Positions 1-9,104 of a DNA stretch of 64,000 nucleotides are shown one piece after another. Made by a program: the position numbers and the translations under genes. The notes under the pieces are model-generated. The model was not told the DNA's origin. It worked only from the letters and a program-made list of their open reading frames with translations, and ran no database searches. How positions within the stretch are numbered: position 1 is the stretch's first letter; each line of letters starts with the position of its first letter. Source of the DNA: Pseudomonadota bacterium (lineage in GTDB: Bacteria; Myxococcota_A; Polyangia; GCA-2747355); the NCBI GenBank assembly GCA_016711215.1, contig JADJTL010000004.1, positions 62,001 through 126,000 on the forward strand. The letters are read 5' to 3'.

Positions 1-795
<795 letters not shown>

Positions 796-843
796 GGATC
801 CCCTCGGAGCGCCGCTGCTCCTCGCGCGAAGGCGTCAAGCGCG

Positions 844-860
844 CCCGATCGTCGATCGGG
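844..860 (-). other. Small hairpin in the rplL-rpoB spacer
   Basis: A 7-bp perfect inverted repeat (CCCGATC / GATCGGG) with a 3-nt loop lies midway between rplL and rpoB. Many bacteria have an attenuator or RNase III site in this spacer that lowers rpoB relative to ribosomal protein synthesis. There is no T-tract after the stem on the minus strand, so it is not a simple intrinsic terminator. A role in attenuation or processing is inferred only from position. Confidence 0.35.
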
Positions 861-949
861 GGCGTCGGTCCAACTATCAGCACAAAAAACACGGACGCGC
901 GGCGCGAAGCCTGATGCTTCGCCCGCGGCCCGTTGCTGCGCGCTCTCGC

Positions 950-1339
950 TCAAGCCGGCTTGATTTCGGCGGTCCCGCCAGCGTCCGTCAGCTTCTTGGC
1001 GATCTCCTCGGCCTCGGCCTTGGCGACCGCTTCCTTGACGGCCTTCGGCACGCCCTCGACCAGATCCTTGGCCTCCTTGAGGCCGAGGCTCGTCAGCTCG
1101 CGGACGGCCTTGATCACCTGGATCTTGTTGGCTCCGCAGCCGGTGAGAATCACGTTGAACTCGGTGGGCTCCGCCGCCACGGCGGCCGCTGGTCCCGCGC
1201 CAGCCGCTGCGCCGGCGATGGCCACGGGCGCCGCGGAGACGCCCCACTTCTCCTCGAGGTCCTTCGTGAGCGCGGCGATATCCATCACGGATAGGTTGCT
1301 CAGGTAGTCGATAACCTGCTCTTTGCTGATCTCGGTCAT
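950..1339 (-). CDS. rplL: 50S ribosomal protein L7/L12
   Basis: 129 residues, the usual length for L7/L12. An N-terminal dimerisation segment ([27 protein letters not shown]) is followed by an Ala-rich flexible hinge (about residues 37-57) and the C-terminal domain with [22 protein letters not shown] and the conserved [12 protein letters not shown]. The protein forms the ribosomal stalk with L10 and recruits translation factors. The ATG at 1337-1339 follows GGGGAGAGG, a strong Shine-Dalgarno sequence. It is co-directional with rplJ upstream and rpoB downstream. Confidence 0.98.
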   Translation of the reverse strand: MTEISKEQVIDYLSNLSVMDIAALTKDLEEKWGVSAAPVAIAGAAAGAGPAAAVAAEPTEFNVILTGCGANKIQVIKAVRELTSLGLKEAKDLVEGVPKAVKEAVAKAEAEEIAKKLTDAGGTAEIKPA

Positions 1340-1500
1340 GGTCCTCTCCCCTATCTTTCCCTTGCGGCGTGTCGCCCGCGTCTAAGCGGGACGTCGTGGA
1401 AACAGTCGCTCGCGTGCGATCGAGTGCGACTGCTTGATCATTTCTCGAGCGAATCGTTGCTCCGGCGTGCGAGCGCGGATTCGCGGACACTCGTCGTCGC

Positions 1501-2052
1501 TCAGCCCTCGCCTTCGCTCTTGCCCTCGGTCTCGCCACTGGTGAGCTTGCGCTCCCGTGCCTGAAACGCGTAGAGCAGGTTGAGCGGCGCGGCCGCCAGT
1601 AGGCGCACGAACTGCTGCGCTGGGGCAAGCAGCGTCGCGAGGAGCTCGCCACGCAGTTGGTCCTTGCCCTTCATCTCCGAGAGCTGCTTGACCCCCGCGG
1701 GGTCGAGGAGCTTCCCGTCGACGTAGCCACCCTTGATGGTCAGCTTCGGCAGGTCGCCCTCGAACTTCGCGATCACCTTGGCCGGAGCCACGGGGTCGAG
1801 ATAGGAGAAGGCGATGGCGGTCGGGCCAGCCAGCAAGGGTCCCACGACGTCCATCGGCGTGTTGCCGATGGCGCGCTTCACCAGCGTGTTCTTGACCACT
1901 CGATAGTGGCAATCCGCGCCGCGCAGAGCACGTCGCAGGTCGCCGGTCTGCTGGGCGTTGAGCCCGCGGAAGTCGGCCATCACCAGCGACTGGGCCTGCG
2001 CCAGCGCTTGCTGAAGATCGGCCACCTCGGCGGCCTTTTGTTCGGTGTTCAC
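1501..2052 (-). CDS. rplJ: 50S ribosomal protein L10
   Basis: 183 residues matching L10 (P0), which anchors L7/L12 dimers to the ribosome. Recognisable blocks are LVMADFRGLNAQQTGDLRRALR, YRVVKNTLVKRAI, GPTAIAFS and the GEL-LLAPAQQFVRLLAA helix that binds L7/L12. It starts 9 bp after the rplA stop codon, so the long L10 leader found in Escherichia coli cannot be present here and any autoregulation must act elsewhere. The last ten residues are a Glu/Gly/Ser-rich tail. A 161-bp spacer separates it from rplL. Confidence 0.98.
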   Translation of the reverse strand: MNTEQKAAEVADLQQALAQAQSLVMADFRGLNAQQTGDLRRALRGADCHYRVVKNTLVKRAIGNTPMDVVGPLLAGPTAIAFSYLDPVAPAKVIAKFEGDLPKLTIKGGYVDGKLLDPAGVKQLSEMKGKDQLRGELLATLLAPAQQFVRLLAAAPLNLLYAFQARERKLTSGETEGKSEGEG

Positions 2053-2061
2053 GCTCTCCCC

Positions 2062-2772
<711 letters not shown>

Positions 2773-2804
2773 CGCCTGCTCCCTGCTAACCTCGGCCCCA
2801 AAAG

Positions 2805-2842
2805 CTGGCCGCTAGTCGATCACCTGGCTGCTAGTCGATCAC
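2805..2842. repeat. 19-bp tandem duplication covering the rplK stop codon
   Basis: Positions 2805-2823 and 2824-2842 are the same 19 bases with one mismatch. The right copy encodes the last three residues (VID) and the stop of L11 on the minus strand. The left copy repeats that stretch, stop included, in the spacer before rplA. The protein end is therefore unchanged and the spacer is one unit longer. Confidence 0.9.
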
Positions 2843-3253
2843 GTCCAGGCCCATCGAACGTGCCGTGCCGGCGATGGTGCGCGCGGCCTGGTCCACATCC
2901 TGAGTGTTCAGATCGGGCAACTTCGTCCTGGCGATGTCGCGCACCTGCGCCATCGACACCTTGCCGATCTTGTTCTTGTTCGGCTCCCCCGAGCCCTTTT
3001 CCACCCCTGCCGCCTTCAGCAGCATGACGGCCGCCGGCGGGGTCTTGGTGATGAAGGTGAACGAGCGGTCCGAGAAGATCGTGATGACGACCGGCGTCAC
3101 CGTGCCCTTGTCGCCCTGCGTGGCCGCGTTGAAGGCCTTGCAGAACTCCATGATGTTTACGCCGTGCTGCCCGAGCGCCGGACCCACGGGTGGCGAAGGA
3201 TTGGCCATCCCGCCCGGGATCTGCAGCTTCACCATGCCGGTAATTTTTTTCAC
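2831..3253 (-). CDS. rplK: 50S ribosomal protein L11
   Basis: 140 residues, standard for L11, starting [39 protein letters not shown]. The Pro-rich [10 protein letters not shown] linker between the two domains and the C-terminal rRNA-binding domain ([10 protein letters not shown]) are intact. L11 forms the GTPase-associated centre with L10 and 23S rRNA helices 43/44. It follows nusG by 24 bp. Confidence 0.98.
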   Translation of the reverse strand: MKKITGMVKLQIPGGMANPSPPVGPALGQHGVNIMEFCKAFNAATQGDKGTVTPVVITIFSDRSFTFITKTPPAAVMLLKAAGVEKGSGEPNKNKIGKVSMAQVRDIARTKLPDLNTQDVDQAARTIAGTARSMGLDVID

Positions 3254-3277
3254 CTGCCGCTCCCTTTTGCCCTAGGC

Positions 3278-3991
3278 CTAGGCCTTCTCGACCTGCCCGA
3301 AATCGACCTCAACCGGCGTCGCACGGCCGAAGATGCTCACGAGGACCCTGATCTTCTGCTTCTCGGGCCGAACCTCTTCGACGATTCCCGTGAAGTTGGC
3401 AAAGGGTCCCTCGGTCACTCGGATGTTCTCGCCCTCGTCGAAGGTGATGCGGGGCTTCGGCTTGGTCGCCCCCTCTGTGATCTGCCGATTGATACCGGCG
3501 ATCTCTTCGTCCTTGACCGGGACGGGCTTGTTACCGCCCAGGAAACCCGTGATCTTCGGCGTGTTCTTGACCAGATGGAACGCGCCCTCGTCCATCTCCA
3601 TCTGCACGAACATATAGCCCGGATAAAACTTTCGGGTCATCGTGCGGCGCTGGCCACGGACCATCTCGACCACCGACTCGGTGGGGATCAGCACCTCACC
3701 AAAGCGCTCCTGCATTTCGGCGTTGCGAATACGATCGAGCAACGACAATCGGGCCTTGTTCTCGTGGCCCGAGTAAGTGTGTACGGCGTACCACTTGTGC
3801 CGTGACGGCACAGCCGGTGCGGCGGCCGCCACTTCGCCGCCGTCTGGCGCTTCGCCAGCCACCGGCTCGCCGCCAGCCACCGGCTCGCCGCCAGCCACCG
3901 GCTCGCCGCCCACTGCCGGCTCACCAGCTACTTGCTCTCCGTCCACCGCTGCGGCGGCCATCGGCGTCTCTTCGGATGCGTCGGATACCAT
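3278..3991 (-). CDS. nusG: Transcription termination/antitermination factor NusG with a repetitive N-terminal extension
   Basis: 237 residues, about 55 more than a typical NusG. The NGN domain begins at about residue 64 ([15 protein letters not shown]) and includes [12 protein letters not shown] and the [12 protein letters not shown] strand. The KOW domain begins with [18 protein letters not shown]. Residues 1-63 are an acidic, Ala/Pro/Gly-rich segment with about three copies of GGEPVA encoded by an 18-bp DNA repeat. NusG binds RNA polymerase and links it to Rho or the ribosome. Alternative starts nearer the NGN domain exist only as non-ATG codons, so the extension may be translated; M11 is another possible ATG. 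The gene follows secE as usual. Confidence 0.96.
   Translation of the reverse strand: MVSDASEETPMAAAAVDGEQVAGEPAVGGEPVAGGEPVAGGEPVAGEAPDGGEVAAAAPAVPSRHKWYAVHTYSGHENKARLSLLDRIRNAEMQERFGEVLIPTESVVEMVRGQRRTMTRKFYPGYMFVQMEMDEGAFHLVKNTPKITGFLGGNKPVPVKDEEIAGINRQITEGATKPKPRITFDEGENIRVTEGPFANFTGIVEEVRPEKQKIRVLVSIFGRATPVEVDFGQVEKA
3858..3911. repeat. 18-bp x 3 tandem repeat inside nusG
   Basis: Three consecutive 18-bp units (3858-3875, 3876-3893, 3894-3911; only the last base of the third differs) encode repeated GGEPVA on the minus strand. More degenerate units flank them. The unit is a multiple of three, so copy-number change keeps the NusG frame. Confidence 0.9.
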
Positions 3992-4064
3992 GATTCGTTC
4001 TGCTTCGCCTTGCTGGAGCCTGCAGTCGGCTGCCGCTAGCTGAGCCTCAGGTGTAGATCGGCCC

Positions 4065-4421
4065 TCAGGTGTAGATGAGTGCCGTCGCCCAAGACCAAAT
4101 CACATCGAAAAGGCTGAGCACCAGGGACGCCACCACCGCGGTCACGAGCACCACCAGCGTCGCCGCCTTGGTCTCCTTCCCGGTCGGCCAGGTCACCTTC
4201 GAGAGCTCACCCACAACTTCGTTGGCGCGCTCAAAGGTCTCCGCCTTGCGCCACTGGTGAACGGTGATTGCACCAGCAATCAGGCCGCCGCCCAAGATGA
4301 CGACAATATCGACCGGCCGAGCGAAGAGCCCCCAGATCCAGTCGATCGTCTGCGCCAGCACAAAGGCCAGCAGCAGCCCACCGACGAGGAAGATCATGTG
4401 TACCCACTTCGAGCTTCCCAT
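4065..4421 (-). CDS. secE: Preprotein translocase subunit SecE
   Basis: 118 residues with three predicted membrane segments (about 8-28, 36-52 and 85-113), the long SecE form. The conserved cytoplasmic amphipathic stretch VVGELSKVTWPTGKET precedes the last helix. SecE clamps SecY in the protein-conducting channel. It lies directly upstream of nusG and downstream of tRNA-Trp. Confidence 0.96.
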   Translation of the reverse strand: MGSSKWVHMIFLVGGLLLAFVLAQTIDWIWGLFARPVDIVVILGGGLIAGAITVHQWRKAETFERANEVVGELSKVTWPTGKETKAATLVVLVTAVVASLVLSLFDVIWSWATALIYT

Positions 4422-4445
4422 CCTGATCCTCGCTCACGTCACCGG

Positions 4446-4518
4446 CAGGGCAGGAGGGACTCGAACCCCCAACACGCGGATTTGGAGTCCGCTGCTCTAC
4501 CATTAGAGCTACTGCCCT
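4446..4518 (-). tRNA. tRNA-Trp (CCA anticodon)
   Basis: The 73-nt cloverleaf has acceptor stem AGGGCAG/CTGCCCT, D-arm GCTC...GAGC, anticodon loop CTCCAAA giving CCA, T-loop TTCGAGT and discriminator G, as expected for tRNA-Trp. The 3' CCA is not encoded. It sits between tuf and secE. Confidence 0.97.
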
Positions 4519-4525
4519 AGATTAT

Positions 4526-4548
4526 GGGGGGTCCACCCGGGACCCCCC
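4526..4548 (-). other. Perfect 9-bp hairpin between tuf and tRNA-Trp
   Basis: GGGGGGTCC (4526-4534), a 5-nt loop and GGACCCCCC (4540-4548) form a very GC-rich perfect stem just before the 5' end of tRNA-Trp on the minus strand. No U-run follows, so it is more likely an RNA-processing signal separating tuf mRNA from the tRNA than a terminator. This is an inference. Confidence 0.6.
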
Positions 4549-4674
4549 GCGGCGCCAAGACCGGGTCTCAGCGTCGGACCGACCGGCACGCGGGCCTGTT
4601 CACGCTCGCGTAGCCGCTTCCTCGCGTGGTCCCCTCCTCGTGGGCTCTGGTCCGCGCGAGCTCGTGCTGCTCCG

Positions 4675-5880
<1,206 letters not shown>

Positions 5881-5964
5881 CGCTAACGGTCCTTTCTAGC
5901 TGCTCGCGTCACTACGGGCATCTCTCGTGGCCGGCGCTGGGCGCCAGGCGACCGGTAGAGGGTG

Positions 5965-6037
5965 AGCCCACGACCGGATTTGAACCGGTGACCTCTTCCT
6001 TACCAAGGAAGTGCTCTGCCACCTGAGCTACGTGGGC
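5965..6037 (-). tRNA. tRNA-Thr (GGT anticodon)
   Basis: 73 nt with acceptor GCCCACG/CGTGGGC, anticodon loop TTGGTAA giving GGT, T-arm CCGGTTCAAATCCGG and discriminator T. It lies 84 bp upstream of the tuf start on the same strand. Confidence 0.97.
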
Positions 6038-6162
6038 ACAGACAGTCTTGCAAAACACCCCGTTCAAACCGTCTGCAGTGCTCCGCACTGCAGACGACCA
6101 AATCTTGCAGAATCTTGCAGGCGTTCCTGCCTGCCGCCGTCTCTGCGGACACGGCACCTTGG

Positions 6163-6235
6163 AGCGGGAAACGAGGCTCGAACTCGCGACCCTCAGCTTG
6201 GAAGGCTGATGCTCTACCAACTGAGCTATTCCCGC
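6163..6235 (-). tRNA. tRNA-Gly (TCC anticodon)
   Basis: 73 nt with acceptor GCGGGAA/TTCCCGC, anticodon loop CTTCCAA giving TCC, T-loop TTCGAGC and discriminator T. It is the third member of the Thr-Tyr-Gly-Thr cluster in front of tuf. Confidence 0.97.
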
Positions 6236-6267
6236 CTGAGCAATGCGATTGGCTTGATCACTCCGTC

Positions 6268-6352
<85 letters not shown>

Positions 6353-6386
6353 TCGCGCTTCGAGAGGCTACGAACCCTCTGCGGAG

Positions 6387-6458
6387 AGCTGGCGATGGGA
6401 ATCGAACCCGCAACCTGCTGCTTACAAGGCAGCTGCTCTGCCATTGAGCTACGCCAGC
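6387..6458 (-). tRNA. tRNA-Thr (TGT anticodon)
   Basis: 72 nt with acceptor GCTGGCG/CGCCAGC and anticodon loop CTTGTAA giving TGT. The T-stem GCGGG/CCCAT has one C-A mismatch and one G-T pair. It is the first gene of the tRNA-tuf cluster on the minus strand. Confidence 0.95.
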
Positions 6459-6793
6459 ATAGCGTGCCGCGGATCCCGTTTTCCTCAGCCCCGCGCCTGC
6501 GCCTGATGTCAGCGGGTCGCGCGCGCGCCACCGCAGACAAAATGGCCGAACGCAGGGCACCGCCCCCGCCGAGCGCACAAGCGCCCGAAGCGCCGAGGGT
6601 GTGCCACAAGACGCTCGCCCGATCAAGATCAAAAGCATGCACGGCGGGATCCAACCCGCGGCGGTAGGCCGCACAAACCCATCCAATGCGGCGCGCAGGG
6701 TAGCCGCGGCGGGCGCCTCGGGTCAAGGCCGCCCCCAGCGACGCCCCCAGCAGCGCCCCCAGGGAAGGGGTCAGCCGGCGGGTGCGGGCACGG
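6459..6793. other. Intergenic region upstream of the tRNA-tuf cluster
   Basis: No convincing gene on either strand. It should hold the promoter of the minus-strand tRNA-tuf operon, but I see no clear -35/-10 pair. Three imperfect 12-bp units (GCCCCCAGC core, about 6731-6765) form a small tandem repeat just past the end of the next gene. Confidence 0.5.
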
Positions 6794-7534
6794 TCAGGGT
6801 GCGCCCGAGAGGATCGCGTCGAGCGTCGCGCTCCGCTCGCCACCCGCGGCTCGGACGCGCTGCTCGAGCTCAAAGATCCGATGCACCCGATGGGCCCGAG
6901 CGGCCGGGTCGCGGTCCTGCGCGGCGCTGTAGCGCTCGGGGCGACAGGCGTCGGCCGCGCCGCGGAGCTCGCCGAGGGTGCGATTCGCCTTGACGGCAGC
7001 GCTGCTGATCAGCGCCAAGACGGCGAGCGCGGGCAAGGCCACCAGCAAGACCTTGCTCCATTGCGGGCCGCCGATGGTGCGCAGGAGCCAGGGGCTGGCC
7101 AGCAGCAGCAGCGCCAGCGCGCCCCCGACGAGCACGAGATGACCATGGTCATGCCAAAGGGTGCCCCACCAGCCCCGGGCTGCGCCCCTCCGCGCGCCCG
7201 TGCAGTAACCCGAGCCGAGCAGCGCGGCGACCTGCTGGCTCGCGGCAGCTTGGAGCTCCGTGCCCAGGGCCTCGTTCAGCGAGACGCGAGAGAGATCGAC
7301 GACGCGCGCGCGCTGACGTCGCGCGGGCGGGACCCGCTCGAGCCCGTTGACGTAGACGCTCCTCCCGGCGCGGTTCTTGTACCGATAAATCGTCTGCGCG
7401 GCCTGGTCGTCGGCGCGCGCTGGCAGCGGTCGGACGAAGAGGGCCAACAGGACCAACAGGGCGAGCAGCGCCACGCTCGCAGCAGCGCAGAGGAAGGGCC
7501 GGCAACGCGGCAAGGGCGACCCGCGGGTGGTCAT
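6794..7534 (-). CDS. DUF4124-like secreted/membrane protein of unknown function
   Basis: 246 residues. A signal peptide (about 1-42, ending PLPARA) precedes YRYKNRAGRSVYVNGLERVP, which resembles the short DUF4124 fold seen in envelope proteins. Two hydrophobic helices follow (about 130-150 and 160-180), and the C-terminal tail is Arg/Ala-rich with a predicted coiled stretch (IFELEQRVRAAGGE). Its ATG overlaps the ccoS stop by 4 bp (ATGA), so the two are probably translated together. A link to cbb3 oxidase assembly is suggested only by this arrangement. Confidence 0.75.
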   Translation of the reverse strand: MTTRGSPLPRCRPFLCAAASVALLALLVLLALFVRPLPARADDQAAQTIYRYKNRAGRSVYVNGLERVPPARRQRARVVDLSRVSLNEALGTELQAAASQQVAALLGSGYCTGARRGAARGWWGTLWHDHGHLVLVGGALALLLLASPWLLRTIGGPQWSKVLLVALPALAVLALISSAAVKANRTLGELRGAADACRPERYSAAQDRDPAARAHRVHRIFELEQRVRAAGGERSATLDAILSGAP

Positions 7535-7746
7535 CGCGCACCCTCGTCGGTGGTGGCACGGGAGACCGCTGGTGGCGGGGCGATCGGCCGCGGCTCATCG
7601 TCGATCAACTCATCGTCGATCAAGATGCGCCGCGGTGGCGTTTCCAGATCGTCGAACTGGCCCCGGCGCACGGCCACGACGAAGACCACTACCGCGCTCG
7701 CAACGAGCAGCAGCGCCAGCGGCAGCAGCAGATAGAGCACGCTCAT
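7531..7746 (-). CDS. ccoS: cbb3-type cytochrome oxidase assembly protein CcoS
   Basis: 71 residues from the ATG at 7744-7746. One N-terminal membrane helix (YLLLPLALLLVASAVVVFVV) is followed by the CcoS signature AVRRGQFDDLETPPRRILIDDE. CcoS is needed for haem and copper cofactor insertion into cbb3 oxidase, with the copper ATPase CcoI. The frame is open further upstream to 7905, but the family start matches this ATG. In most genomes ccoS directly follows ccoI; here a convergent gene lies between them. Confidence 0.9.
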   Translation of the reverse strand: MSVLYLLLPLALLLVASAVVVFVVAVRRGQFDDLETPPRRILIDDELIDDEPRPIAPPPAVSRATTDEGAR

Positions 7747-7903
7747 CGGCCAGACATTTGGCATCGGACCGGCAACCCGCGCAACTGCTCGCATCAACTG
7801 GGGCGCGCAGAGCGCCTGCGGCGGCCCGGCCATCGAGCACGGCACGGGCGGGCGAAAAGCGACGCCCTGTGAAATGCGAGCACCCTGTGGAATGATGGGG
7901 GCC

Positions 7904-9094
7904 ATGGCTCAGGCGGCGTCCCACTTTCCGCAGCAACCCGACTACTTGGGCGGTGGCCTGGTCAACCTGATGCAGTCGCTGGTCCTCGGTCGCGGCGGCA
8001 CCGCGGTCGAGCCCTACGTACCGACCCCCCTCTTGCCCGTCGCCGAGGTTGCGGCCGCTCGGCACGTGGTGCTGATCGTGCTTGATGGGCTCGGCTCGCA
8101 TTACCTGGCGCAGCACGGCGCGCAAGGGCCGCTGGCCGCCCATTTGCGAGGAGAGCTGACGACGGTCTTTCCGTCGACGACGGCGGCGACCATTACCACC
8201 CTCGTCACGGCGACCGCGCCGCAGCAGCATGCGGTCACTGGCTGGTTCATGTACCTGCGCGAGCTCGGCACCGTGGCCGCGATCTTGCCCTTCAGGCCGC
8301 GCTGGAGCGACGTGCCCTTCGATAAAAGCGGGGTCTCGGCAGAGGGGCTGATCGCTGCGCCCTCGCTCTTTCCGCGGCTGGCTGTGAGCAGCTATTTCCT
8401 CGTGCCGCAGGCGATCGTCGACTCGTCCTTCAGCCGGGCGGCGGCGCGCGGCGCGCAACGCGTCGGCTACCAGGGCATGGGCGGCTGCTGCCAGACGGTC
8501 TCGAACCTGATCGGCGCCTCCGGAGCCGATCGTTGCTTCATCTACGTCTACTGGCCGGAGTTTGACGCGCTCTCGCATAAATACGGCAACGCCAGCGCCG
8601 AGGCGCTCGAGCAGTTCCGCGCGATCGAGAGCACCTTCGCCCAGCTCCAGGAGCGGCTGCGCGGGAGCGGCACGATGGTCGTCGCCATCGCTGATCACGG
8701 GTTTATCGACACCAGCCCGGCCGAGACCGTACAGCTCGCGGACCATCCCGCCCTCCACGAGGCGCTGGTGCTGCCGCTCTGCGGCGAGCCGCGAGCCGCC
8801 TACTGCTATGTGCGCCCCGACCGCGCGCGCGCCTTCGAGCACTACGTGCAGACGCAGCTCTCTGCGGTCTGCGAGCTGATTCCCAGCGCCGAGTTGGTAC
8901 GCCGTGGCTTCTTCGGGCTGGGGCCGCCAGCGCCCGCGCTCGGCGACCGCATCGGCGACTACGTGCTGCTGCTCAAGGACCACTACACACTGCGCGACAG
9001 GGTGTTGGGCGAGAGGCCCTACGATCCAATCGGCGTGCATGGCGGCGCCAGCACCGACGAGATGTTCGTCCCGCTGCTGGTCGCTGGTCCCTGA
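7904..9094 (+). CDS. Type I phosphodiesterase/nucleotide pyrophosphatase family protein
   Basis: About 396 residues of the alkaline phosphatase superfamily (PF01663-like). Visible motifs are VVLIVLDGLGS with the metal-binding Asp, FPSTTAATITTLVT with the likely nucleophilic Thr/Ser, FDALSHKYG with Asp/His ligands, and AIADHGF. No signal peptide is obvious, so it is probably cytoplasmic. Several in-frame ATGs lie at 7874, 7892, 7895 and 7904; I chose 7904, after a GGGGG run, but the start is uncertain. It is convergent with ccoI (10-bp gap) and divergent from ccoS. Substrate unknown. Confidence 0.85.
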   Translation: MAQAASHFPQQPDYLGGGLVNLMQSLVLGRGGTAVEPYVPTPLLPVAEVAAARHVVLIVLDGLGSHYLAQHGAQGPLAAHLRGELTTVFPSTTAATITTLVTATAPQQHAVTGWFMYLRELGTVAAILPFRPRWSDVPFDKSGVSAEGLIAAPSLFPRLAVSSYFLVPQAIVDSSFSRAAARGAQRVGYQGMGGCCQTVSNLIGASGADRCFIYVYWPEFDALSHKYGNASAEALEQFRAIESTFAQLQERLRGSGTMVVAIADHGFIDTSPAETVQLADHPALHEALVLPLCGEPRAAYCYVRPDRARAFEHYVQTQLSAVCELIPSAELVRRGFFGLGPPAPALGDRIGDYVLLLKDHYTLRDRVLGERPYDPIGVHGGASTDEMFVPLLVAGP

Positions 9095-9104
9095 GGCGCG
9101 CGTT

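Noticed and set aside
844..860. Intrinsic terminator between rplL and rpoB
   Set aside because: The hairpin has no following U-run on the minus strand, and the operon is expected to continue into rpoB.
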